Position numbers and translations under genes: made by a program. 7,596 nt of DNA from assembly GCA_934726455.1 (NCBI GenBank), contig CAKVDS010000064.1, positions 1 to 7,596 of the forward strand, in the 5' to 3' direction. Under the pieces are notes generated by a model. It had not been told where the DNA came from. It saw only the letters and a list, made by a program, of their open reading frames with translations, and searched no databases. How positions within the stretch are numbered: position 1 is the first letter of the stretch; each line of letters begins with the position of its first letter. Positions 1 to 5,299 of the stretch are shown piece by piece. The DNA is from an uncultured Bacteroidales bacterium. GTDB taxonomy: Bacteria; Bacteroidota; Bacteroidia; Bacteroidales; UBA932.

Positions 1-73
1 GGCTCGTAGCTCAGTTGGTTAGAGCGCCACACTGATAATGTGGAGGTCCGCGGTTCAACTCCGCGCGGGCCTA
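1..73 (+). tRNA. tRNA-Ile (anticodon GAU), lacking its first base
   Basis: Isoleucine tRNA that reads AUC/AUU codons. The cloverleaf is visible: D-arm from about 9 to 25, anticodon stem CCACA (27-31) paired with TGTGG (39-43), loop CTGATAA with anticodon GAT at 34-36, T-stem CGCGG/CCGCG around TTCAACT (54-60), and discriminator A at 73. The acceptor strand at 66-72 needs one more 5' base than the window holds, because the conserved T8 falls at position 7. The gene therefore starts one base upstream of the window. No CCA is encoded. It was probably cotranscribed with the tRNA-Ala that follows 6 nt later; the promoter is outside the window. Confidence 0.96.
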
Positions 74-79
74 CGTAAT

Positions 80-152
80 GGGGGTATAGCTCAGTTGGTA
101 GAGCACCTGCTTTGCAAGCAGGGGGTCAAGAGTTCGAATCTCTTTATCTCCA
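80..152 (+). tRNA. tRNA-Ala (anticodon UGC)
   Basis: Alanine tRNA. Acceptor stem GGGGGTA (80-86) pairs with TATCTCC (145-151), including two G-U pairs, and the discriminator is A152. Anticodon stem CCTGC/GCAGG encloses the loop TTTGCAA with anticodon TGC at 113-115. The T-loop is TTCGAAT. CCA is not encoded. An intrinsic terminator begins 2 nt after the 3' end, so this is the last gene of its transcript. The Ile-Ala order is typical of the spacer inside bacterial rRNA operons, but no 23S gene follows here. Confidence 0.97.
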
Positions 153-153
153 C

Positions 154-193
154 AAAAAAGACGGTTGACCGGAAGATGGTCAGCCGTCTTTTT
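154..193. terminator. Intrinsic terminator, probably bidirectional, between tRNA-Ala and phoU
   Basis: The stem GACGGTTGACC (160-170) pairs with GGTCAGCCGTC (178-188), with one T-G wobble and a 7-nt loop. It is extended by A-T pairs between the A run at 154-159 and the T run at 189-193. On the + strand this ends the tRNA transcript with a T tract. On the - strand the A run becomes a T tract, so the same hairpin can end the pst-phoU transcript, whose last stop codon is at 220. Confidence 0.9.
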
Positions 194-219
194 CTGTTTA
201 TGAGCTTAAGCCCGCCTTC

Positions 220-894
220 TCAGGCTTCTTTATTGACCGAGTGCTTAAGCACTTCAGCATCTATATAGTAGACAGTCTGTTCCGCGAGATTATTGATATG
301 ATCCCCCGCCCTCTCAAGTTTACGGAACAGGGCGGACACTTCAAGGCACAGGCGCACACTCTGCGGATGCGCTGTAGCATAATCTGTCAGACGGTCGAGA
401 GAGTCGCGGTTGATCTCATCTATGGCGTCATCGCGTCCGAATACTGACTTGGCCGCCTCGATGTCATGGTTCTTGAGGGCTGTGAACACTGTTGAAAGCA
501 TATCAAGCACCATGTCGTACATTTTAAACAGACCCATCTGCGAAATAAGTTCCTTCGCCTGCTCGTCCACCTCATTGCGTATGACAAAACGTGCAATACC
601 TTCAGCGTAGTCACCGAGACGCTCAAGATTGTTGGCTATGTTGAGCATCGCAAGAGAGAAACGAAGGTCGATGGCCACCGGATTATACAGGGCGATGAAA
701 TCCTCTATATCACTGTCTATCCGGAGCTCAAACGAGTTTACCCGCTTCTCCCGTCCTATCACTACTGCGGCCAGGTTCCGGTCTCCGGAAAGCACAGCCG
801 TACGGGCGTTTTCGAACTGCTTATGTACCAGTTCCCACATGTCATTGACTTCCTGTTTTATAGTCTGAAGCTCGTTTTCTACAAATTTTACCAT
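220..894 (-). CDS. phoU: PhoU phosphate signalling/transport regulator
   Basis: Cytoplasmic helical protein of 224 residues, the normal PhoU length. The family is built from two copies of a three-helix bundle that bind metal clusters, and it links the Pst transporter to the PhoR-type sensor kinase as a negative regulator. Both signature motifs are visible: NLERLGDYAEGI (89-100) in the first repeat and KLERAGDHINNL (192-203) in the second, each with the E-R-x-G-D core. The conserved NPVAIDLR segment (71-78) is also present. There is no signal peptide or membrane segment, which fits the family. It is the last gene of the pst operon, 50 nt after pstB. No strong Shine-Dalgarno is visible before its ATG, as is common in Bacteroidota. 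The start is chosen because MVKFVENELQTIK matches the usual PhoU N-terminal helix. Identification is very secure; the signalling partner is not in the window. Confidence 0.96.
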   Translation of the reverse strand: MVKFVENELQTIKQEVNDMWELVHKQFENARTAVLSGDRNLAAVVIGREKRVNSFELRIDSDIEDFIALYNPVAIDLRFSLAMLNIANNLERLGDYAEGIARFVIRNEVDEQAKELISQMGLFKMYDMVLDMLSTVFTALKNHDIEAAKSVFGRDDAIDEINRDSLDRLTDYATAHPQSVRLCLEVSALFRKLERAGDHINNLAEQTVYYIDAEVLKHSVNKEA

Positions 895-944
895 GATCTT
901 AAATTATCGTTACACATTCGATGTTCTCTTCCAAAAATCAGCGG

Positions 945-1700
945 CTAACCGAAACGCCCGGTAATGTAGTTCTGCGTTGCTTCTTTCTCCGGATTGGTGA
1001 ATATCTTCTTTGTATTGCCGTACTCCACCATCTCTCCGAGGTAGAAGAATGCAGTGCGGTTGCTGACGCGTGCCGCCTGCTGCATGCTGTGGGTCACGAT
1101 GACCACTGTGGTCTTGCCGCTGAGCTCGCAGATAAGCTCTTCGACCTTGGAAGTGGAGATTGGGTCCAAAGCGGAGGCCGGTTCGTCCATAAGCAGCACT
1201 GTCGGCTCCACTGCCATGGCTCTTGCGATGCAGAGGCGCTGCTGCTGGCCTCCGGAGAGGTCGTAGGCCGACTTCTTGAGCTTATCTTTGACCTCATCCC
1301 AAAGAGCGGCGCCGCGGAGAGCCTCCTCTACTTTGTCATCGATCAGTTTGCGGTCACGTATACCATTCACTCTCAGGCCATAGGCCACATTCTCGTAAAT
1401 GCTTTTAGGAAAAGGATTCGGCCTCTGGAAGACCATCCCGACATTGCGCCGGAGCGCATCCACATCCACATCCTTGTCGTAGATGTCGTTACCGTCCATC
1501 AGCACCTGCCCATCGAGATGCGTGTCCGGGATAAGGTCGTTCATCCTGTTGAACAGTCGGAGAAAAGTGGATTTTCCGCAACCGGAAGGGCCTATGAAAG
1601 CTACCACCTCCCCTTTCGGGATATCGATGCTGATGTTTTTGAGAGCGTGGAACTTCCCATAGTAGAAGTTCACATCGCGGGTTACTATCTTGTTTTCCAT
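945..1700 (-). CDS. pstB: PstB, ATPase subunit of the phosphate ABC transporter
   Basis: Cytoplasmic ATP-binding subunit that powers phosphate import through PstC-PstA. It has 251 residues, the usual PstB length, and every ABC motif is intact: Walker A GPSGCGKST (37-45), Q-loop FQRPNPFPKS (91-100), signature LSGGQQQR (148-155), Walker B VLLMDEP (168-174), D-loop SALD (176-179) and switch histidine H204 in VTHSM. The segment FLRLFNRMNDL after Walker A and RPNPFPKSIYENVAYGLR after the Q-loop are typical of PstB rather than of other ABC ATPases. The pstA stop codon TAG is immediately followed by the pstB ATG with no base between them, suggesting translational coupling. No clear Shine-Dalgarno is seen. 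All catalytic residues are present, so it should be active. Confidence 0.98.
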   Translation of the reverse strand: MENKIVTRDVNFYYGKFHALKNISIDIPKGEVVAFIGPSGCGKSTFLRLFNRMNDLIPDTHLDGQVLMDGNDIYDKDVDVDALRRNVGMVFQRPNPFPKSIYENVAYGLRVNGIRDRKLIDDKVEEALRGAALWDEVKDKLKKSAYDLSGGQQQRLCIARAMAVEPTVLLMDEPASALDPISTSKVEELICELSGKTTVVIVTHSMQQAARVSNRTAFFYLGEMVEYGNTKKIFTNPEKEATQNYITGRFG

Positions 1701-2573
1701 CTAAGAATTTTTTTCAAAATGCCTGCGGATCGCCCCGGCTGTAAGGTTCATCAGCAGAACGATCACTATCAGCACAAAAGCAGTGCCGTATGCTATAGGG
1801 AGTTGCGCATCGATGTCCGTGCCGCTCGTAGCCACGACATACAGATGATAAGGCAGCGCCATGCACTGGTCGAAGATGCTATGCGGGAGCTTCGGCAAGA
1901 AATAAGCCGCACAGGTGAAGAGAATCGGAGCGGTCTCCCCGGAAACACGCCCCATAGAGAGGATCAGTCCCGTCATCACCCGTGGCATCGACATCGGGAG
2001 GAGAACCTTCCAGATGGTCTGGAACTTGGTCGCCCCGAGAGCCATCGAGCCTTCGCGGAAACTGTCCGGGATGCTCTTGAATGCCTCTTCCGTGGTACGG
2101 ATCACTATAGGCAAAGCCAATAGGCCGAGCGTCAGGGAGCCGGCCAGAATGCTGTCTCCAAAACCGAGACGGTTCACGAAAAAAGCCATTCCGAACAGGC
2201 CGAAAACTATTGACGGGATGCCGGAAAGGTTGTTGGTCATCATCCTTATAAAATTGACCAGCGCGCCCTTGGGGGCATACTCGTTCATATATATGCCGCT
2301 TATGACCCCCACCGGAAAAGCGAACAGCGCACTCCCGAGCATGAGGCAGAGAGTCCCGACTATCGCAGGCATGATGCCGCCGCCGGTCATCCCGTCAGTC
2401 GGGGACTTGGTGAGAAAAGACCAGCTGATCGCCCCCGCGCCCTTGAACAGGATGAATCCGAGTATCAAAAAAAGGATCGCAACCACAAGCACGCTCAAAC
2501 CCTTGAAGCACCCGAAAACCAAAGCCTGCACCCGGCGGCGCCGGACAGAGCAGGATTTATCGAATTTTATCAT
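1701..2573 (-). CDS. pstA: PstA, permease subunit of the phosphate ABC transporter
   Basis: Inner-membrane permease that forms the phosphate channel with PstC. It has 290 residues, close to the usual PstA length. A basic N-terminus (RRRR, 11-14) precedes the first membrane segment (about 24-44). A block of further hydrophobic segments follows from about 66 to 275, and the cytoplasmic loop that docks on PstB is visible as TEEAFKSIPDSFREGSMALGA (161-181), the EAA motif. The start is set at the ATG 2 nt after the pstC stop. An in-frame ATG 48 nt further upstream lies inside pstC and would add residues without family character. A good Shine-Dalgarno 8 nt ahead supports the chosen start. It lies in the middle of the operon, with pstB directly abutting downstream. 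Confidence 0.96.
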   Translation of the reverse strand: MIKFDKSCSVRRRRVQALVFGCFKGLSVLVVAILFLILGFILFKGAGAISWSFLTKSPTDGMTGGGIMPAIVGTLCLMLGSALFAFPVGVISGIYMNEYAPKGALVNFIRMMTNNLSGIPSIVFGLFGMAFFVNRLGFGDSILAGSLTLGLLALPIVIRTTEEAFKSIPDSFREGSMALGATKFQTIWKVLLPMSMPRVMTGLILSMGRVSGETAPILFTCAAYFLPKLPHSIFDQCMALPYHLYVVATSGTDIDAQLPIAYGTAFVLIVIVLLMNLTAGAIRRHFEKNS

Positions 2574-2575
2574 AA

Positions 2576-3772
2576 TTAACGTCCCCTGTTTTTGTTGCGT
2601 ATGGAGACAAGTTCCACGCAAGAATTGATTATCAACGTTATGAAGAACAATATCACGCCAAGGAGGAAGAGGGACTCATAATGGGCTCCGCCTGCCGGCG
2701 CCTCCCCGAGTTCCGCGGCGATGGTGGCAGGGATGGTGCGAAGAGGGTCGAGAATGCTGTGTGGTATCACGGCAGCATTTCCGGTAACCATCAGCACCGC
2801 CATGGTCTCCCCTACCGCCCGTCCGATCCCGAGCACGGCGGCCGATGTGATTCCTGAGATTGAATATGGTATCACAACCTTGAAGACCGTCTGAAGCCTG
2901 GTGGCACCAAGCGCGAGACTGGCCTCACGCATAGCACGGGGGCAACTGCGGAGGGCGTCTTCAGACACCGTGATGATGGTAGGGAGCGCCATGATGGCAA
3001 GCACTATGCTGCCGGCAAGGCCGGACTCCCCTACAGGCAGATTGAAGGTGCGCTGAAGAAGCGGCACTATTACGGTCAATCCGAAAAATCCATAGACCAC
3101 GGACGGGATGCCGCCCAAAAGTTCGATGACAGGTTTGAGGAGTTTCCGGATGCGCTCCGGGGCACATTCGGCCATATAGATTGATACTGCCAGGCCGAAC
3201 GGAAGAGCAATCAGGATAGCAAAGAAACTTACCCATAACGTACCGGCCACCAGCGGCAGGATGCCGAATACAGGAGCCGGTGTCGCAGTAGGATACCATT
3301 CGTCACCGAGGAACACATCCTTGCCGCTTATGGTGCCCTCATGCATGACCGAGATGCCTTCGGCTCCTTCCAGAAGCGAAGACGGCAGAAAAGCCACGAT
3401 GCCGGGAACGGCTGCCACCTGACGCCCGATACAGGCAGCGGCATGCTCATATTGCGCGCCCAACTCTTCTTGAGAATAAAGCTTCTCAAGATCGGAAAGA
3501 CGGAGTATGACTATCTTCTCATCAGGGCCGCCAAGCTCTTTCCAATTTGTGATGTCCTCATCAAATATCTGCTTGAGCTGCCGGGCACTGAGTTCCGACA
3601 CGGGGTTTGACGGATTGACGACTACGGAGTAGCCGTCCTCGACCACATTTTTGCGGAAGAGTCCGGCGGCTTCCCCGAAGAGGAAAATGATTATCAGCAG
3701 TATCACGACACTCGTCGTGAATCCCCCGACGGTGAAAATCCACCTTGCGACTTTGTCGATTATTCTTTTCAT
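2576..3772 (-). CDS. pstC: PstC, phosphate permease with a PstS-like periplasmic insertion
   Basis: Inner-membrane permease partner of PstA. It has 398 residues against roughly 300-330 for a classical PstC. The first membrane segment is at about 17-38. The permease core runs from about 169 to 388, with the conserved EAA loop at 271-308 (EASLALGA at 284-290) that contacts PstB. The extra length lies between them. Residues 48 to about 160 form a soluble stretch, of which 50-89 are clearly homologous to residues 106-145 of the adjacent PstS (26 of 40 identical by hand alignment). The RETSSGT phosphate-binding motif of PstS is replaced by RLSDLEK, so this part probably does not bind phosphate. 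By topology it should face the periplasm. The gene starts in a 4-nt ATGA overlap with the pstS stop. PstC identity is secure; the role of the insertion is unknown. Confidence 0.95.
   Translation of the reverse strand: MKRIIDKVARWIFTVGGFTTSVVILLIIIFLFGEAAGLFRKNVVEDGYSVVVNPSNPVSELSARQLKQIFDEDITNWKELGGPDEKIVILRLSDLEKLYSQEELGAQYEHAAACIGRQVAAVPGIVAFLPSSLLEGAEGISVMHEGTISGKDVFLGDEWYPTATPAPVFGILPLVAGTLWVSFFAILIALPFGLAVSIYMAECAPERIRKLLKPVIELLGGIPSVVYGFFGLTVIVPLLQRTFNLPVGESGLAGSIVLAIMALPTIITVSEDALRSCPRAMREASLALGATRLQTVFKVVIPYSISGITSAAVLGIGRAVGETMAVLMVTGNAAVIPHSILDPLRTIPATIAAELGEAPAGGAHYESLFLLGVILFFITLIINSCVELVSIRNKNRGR
2582..2587 (-). promoter_or_regulatory. Shine-Dalgarno site of pstA
   Basis: On the - strand the sequence AGGGGA lies 8 nt before the pstA ATG at 2573, inside the last codons of pstC. 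It decides between the two in-frame pstA starts. It is notable because most other genes here show no recognisable Shine-Dalgarno. Confidence 0.65.
3368..3631 (-). other. PstS-like (periplasmic binding protein type 2) fragment inside PstC
   Basis: Codons 48-135 of pstC. The core VVNPSNPVSELSARQLKQIF and the following NWKELGGPD match PstS of the same operon. A later VPGIVAFLPSSLL (122-134) occupies the place of the PstS segment RGAIGYVGLAYL. It thus covers most of one lobe of the binding-protein fold, without the ligand-contacting loops. It most likely arose by duplication from a pstS-type gene. A role in docking PstS onto the permease, or in sensing, is my inference. Confidence 0.8.
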
Positions 3773-4587
3773 CTTGGAATAAATCCGATTTCAAGCATCT
3801 TCTCCCTTGCCTGCGGAGTGGCGATGAACTCAAGGAATGGAGTCACCACCGCCGCCGAGGCCTGGTCATAATAATAATACAACGGGCGGACCACCGGATA
3901 TGTACCGTCTATGGCCGTCTGGACAGAGGGTGCGGCGAAGTGCTTGCCTCCGTCATAGGATACGGACAGGGGCTTGACGTACTTGTTGAGGTAGGCCAGA
4001 CCCACATAACCTATGGCTCCACGCGTCTGGCGTACTGACTGTATCACAGCCCCGGTGGCAGGCATGGACAGAACCCCGGCCGCATAGTTCTTGTCATGCA
4101 GCACGCTCTCCTTGAAGAATTCGTATGTCCCGGAAGATGTCTCACGCGAATACACTATGATTTTCATGTCTGGTCCCCCGACCTCCTTCCAGTTCTTGAT
4201 ATGCCCGCGGAATATCTGTTCAAGCTGTTCTCGGGTCAATTCATTGACCGGATTAGAGGGATTCACTATCACGGCAAGCGCATCCCGGGCCACTATCGCC
4301 TCCTTCAGTTCGCGACCCGCCTTCTTCATTTTCATTTTTTCTGTGAACTTGATGCTGCGGGAAGCCATCGCGATGTCCGTGGTTCCTTCCAGAAGGGCGG
4401 AAATCCCCACGCCGCTTCCTCCGCCCGTCACCGTCACCGTAGCCTCAGGATTGCTCGCCATGTACATTTCCGAAAGAGCCTGAGTGAGAGGCAGAAGCGT
4501 ATCGCTGCCCTTGATTCTCTGGCCTGACGCTGGAGATGCGCAGACAAGGACAGCCGCAGCTGCAATAATTGATCTGAGTTTCTTCAT
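3769..4587 (-). CDS. pstS: PstS, periplasmic phosphate-binding protein
   Basis: Substrate-binding protein that captures phosphate and delivers it to PstC-PstA. The product has 272 residues, fitting the shorter PstS type rather than the roughly 345-residue E. coli type. A signal peptide covers about residues 1-22: basic KKLR, a hydrophobic core, then SPASG as a likely signal peptidase I site. The cysteine at 16 lacks a proper lipobox. Ligand motifs are all present: GSDT (27-30), GGGSGVG (55-61), DIAMASR (71-77) and RETSSGT (148-154). An in-frame ATG 24 nt upstream (4611) is less likely: the signal peptide begins naturally at MKKLR, and a -7 promoter element lies between the two ATGs. It is the first gene of the operon, and its TGA overlaps the pstC ATG. 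Expression is probably induced by phosphate starvation through the repeat at 4625-4646. Confidence 0.96.
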   Translation of the reverse strand: MKKLRSIIAAAAVLVCASPASGQRIKGSDTLLPLTQALSEMYMASNPEATVTVTGGGSGVGISALLEGTTDIAMASRSIKFTEKMKMKKAGRELKEAIVARDALAVIVNPSNPVNELTREQLEQIFRGHIKNWKEVGGPDMKIIVYSRETSSGTYEFFKESVLHDKNYAAGVLSMPATGAVIQSVRQTRGAIGYVGLAYLNKYVKPLSVSYDGGKHFAAPSVQTAIDGTYPVVRPLYYYYDQASAAVVTPFLEFIATPQAREKMLEIGFIPR

Positions 4588-4595
4588 TACGGGAA

Positions 4596-4603
4596 CAAAT
4601 GTA
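4596..4603 (-). promoter_or_regulatory. Bacteroidota-type -7 element for pstS
   Basis: On the - strand the octamer TACATTTG matches TAnnTTTG exactly. It ends 8 nt before the preferred pstS ATG, so transcription would start only a few bases from the start codon and give a nearly leaderless mRNA. The Pho-box-like repeat lies 21 bp upstream, where the -33 element would normally be, as expected for an activator-dependent promoter. A single octamer match can arise by chance. Confidence 0.5.
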
Positions 4604-4624
4604 AGCGACAAGTTTAAACTTAAG

Positions 4625-4646
4625 GTTACACCGATGTTACATTTTC
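4625..4646 (-). promoter_or_regulatory. Pho-box-like direct repeat upstream of pstS
   Basis: On the - strand TGTAACATCGGTGTAACC contains two TGTAAC half-sites exactly 11 bp apart. Known PhoB sites are direct repeats of about 11 bp with half-sites near CTGTCA, and they lie just upstream of the -10 region of pst genes. Spacing, position and the gene it precedes all agree. The half-site differs from the E. coli consensus, so assignment to a PhoB-type regulator is an inference. No phoB or phoR gene is in the window. Confidence 0.55.
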
Positions 4647-4732
4647 ATTAAATGTGCAGCGTCTCTGCCCGTCAGAACATGGAAGTTCCCGTCAACAGCA
4701 TGGAGATATACAGCAAAATATACGAAAGACTG

Positions 4733-4853
4733 CCGTGCGCACGCGGCTAATTCTGTGCGCACCAGACCTCTTCGTGCGCACGGCAAAAATTTTCCGTTGG
4801 TTCCGTGCGCACCAGACGGCTTTTTACGCACGGAATCAGCTTCGTGCGCACGG
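4733..4853. repeat. Array of GTGCGCAC palindromes
   Basis: Five exact copies of the 8-bp palindrome GTGCGCAC start at 4735, 4755, 4774, 4805 and 4844. A sixth, degenerate copy (TTACGCAC) starts at 4824. Start-to-start distances are 20, 19, 31, 19 and 20 bp, close to whole turns of the helix. A larger unit repeats with a 50-bp period: copies at 4755 and 4774 correspond to those at 4805 and 4824, and GTGCGCACCAGAC is shared exactly at 4755 and 4805. Flanking CC or GG gives the copies orientation, so neighbouring ones can form hairpins, for example 4733-4742 with 4774-4783. I do not recognise a named repeat family. Confidence 0.85.
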
Positions 4854-4938
4854 GACGAAAGCGACCTGCGCGAGTGTTACGTAGCGGCAAAAACTTGAAG
4901 GATTGGTCGATTCTTTGTTGAATTTCATTATCCTGTAT

Positions 4939-4965
4939 TTTTACAGCTGTAAAATTTACAGCTGT
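4939..4965. repeat. Perfect 16-bp palindrome with a partial direct copy
   Basis: TTTTACAGCTGTAAAA (4939-4954) is its own reverse complement. The 11-mer TTTACAGCTGT occurs at 4940 and again at 4955, a 15-bp period. It has the form of a binding site for a dimeric regulator, but no regulator gene is nearby. Confidence 0.7.
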
Positions 4966-4988
4966 TGCAAAATAGGACGATCCCTCGG

Positions 4989-5060
4989 GTTTTACAAATT
5001 TTCACCGCTTGGCAATTTTGTAAAACATATTTCATAAATTTGTAAAACGTATTTTACAAA
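4989..5060. repeat. Cluster of TTTGTAAAAC inverted repeats
   Basis: GTTTTACAAA (4989-4998) pairs perfectly with TTTGTAAAAC (5017-5026) across an 18-nt loop. A second TTTGTAAAAC (5039-5048) is a direct copy 22 bp further on. Its first nine bases pair with TTTTACAAA (5052-5060) across 4 nt. The last arm runs directly into the DUF4143 gene remnant. The elements share the TTTTACA core with the palindrome at 4939. They may be operator remnants of the lost gene or a deletion junction. Confidence 0.75.
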
Positions 5061-5267
5061 AAGCAAGAATGTGACTATGTCCTTCGGAAAGGGCAATCTC
5101 TTGTGGCTATCGAAGTCAAAAGCGGCAGCACGGACAACACGTCCGGATTCGAAAAGTTCAAGGAACTGTATTCCGACAACGTGACTTCCGCATTCATTGT
5201 CGGGCCTCAGGCGCTGCCGCTCGAAGATTTCTTCGCCATGGACTTGAACACATTGTTCAAGAAGTAG
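5046..5267 (+). pseudogene. 3' remnant of an AAA ATPase gene of the DUF4143 type
   Basis: The frame ending in TAG at 5265-5267 encodes about 73 residues with no usable start codon; an in-frame stop lies at 5043-5045. The translation contains ECDYVLRKGQ followed by VAIEVKSGST, then SGFEKFKELY, and ends in FFAMDLNTLFKK. This matches the C-terminal part of the widespread bacterial proteins with an N-terminal AAA ATPase domain and a C-terminal DUF4143 domain. D and E-x-K there resemble a PD-(D/E)xK nuclease-like core. Full genes encode roughly 380-450 residues, so only the last fifth survives. These families are often multicopy and variable in Bacteroidales, which fits a decayed accessory gene. 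No RNA or protein product is expected. Confidence 0.8.
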
Positions 5268-5287
5268 CGGTGTTTTATCATAATGAC

Positions 5288-5295
5288 TACCTTTG
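5288..5295 (+). promoter_or_regulatory. Bacteroidota-type -7 element for the CHR operon
   Basis: TACCTTTG matches TAnnTTTG exactly and is followed by CAAC and then the ATG at 5300. Transcription would begin at or within a few bases of the start codon, giving a leaderless or nearly leaderless mRNA. No clear -33 TTTG is seen at the usual 19-21 bp. The element also rules out the in-frame ATG at 5270 as the start. Confidence 0.6.
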
Positions 5296-5299
5296 CAAC

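Larger units (their letters stand above)
4588..5045. other. Repeat-rich intergenic region without an intact gene
   Basis: This stretch separates the leftward pst operon from the rightward genes. In order it holds the pst promoter region (about 4588-4650), about 80 bp with nothing clear, the GTGCGCAC array (4733-4853), about 85 bp with nothing recognised, and the TTTACAGCTGT and TTTGTAAAAC repeats (4939-5060). Small open frames across the array on both strands consist of arginine-, alanine- and threonine-rich words made by the repeat itself, and I do not regard them as genes. Confidence 0.7.

Noticed and set aside
80..152. tRNA-Ala as the attachment site of an integrated element
   Set aside because: No integrase gene and no direct repeat of the tRNA 3' end is visible; the neighbouring genes are ordinary chromosomal pst genes.
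38..268. 76-residue open frame across the tRNA genes
   Set aside because: It runs through tRNA-Ile, tRNA-Ala and the terminator, which are well supported RNA features.
921..2123. 400-residue open frame on the + strand
   Set aside because: It lies antisense to pstB and pstA, whose motifs are intact, and its translation is histidine-, arginine- and valine-rich without any recognisable domain.
1915..2628. 237-residue open frame on the + strand
   Set aside because: Antisense shadow of pstA; the product has no family features and pstA is fully supported.
3769..4587. PstS as a lipoprotein
   Set aside because: The cysteine at residue 16 is preceded by VLV, not by a lipobox ending in A, G or S; a signal peptidase I site after SPASG fits better.
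4733..4853. CRISPR array
   Set aside because: Repeats are only 8 bp, spacers are 11-23 bp and partly identical to each other, and no cas gene is nearby.
4637..4884. Small open frames on both strands across the palindrome array
   Set aside because: Their composition is dictated by the GTGCGCAC repeat (recurring VRT, CAP and RAH words); no start context or family similarity is visible.
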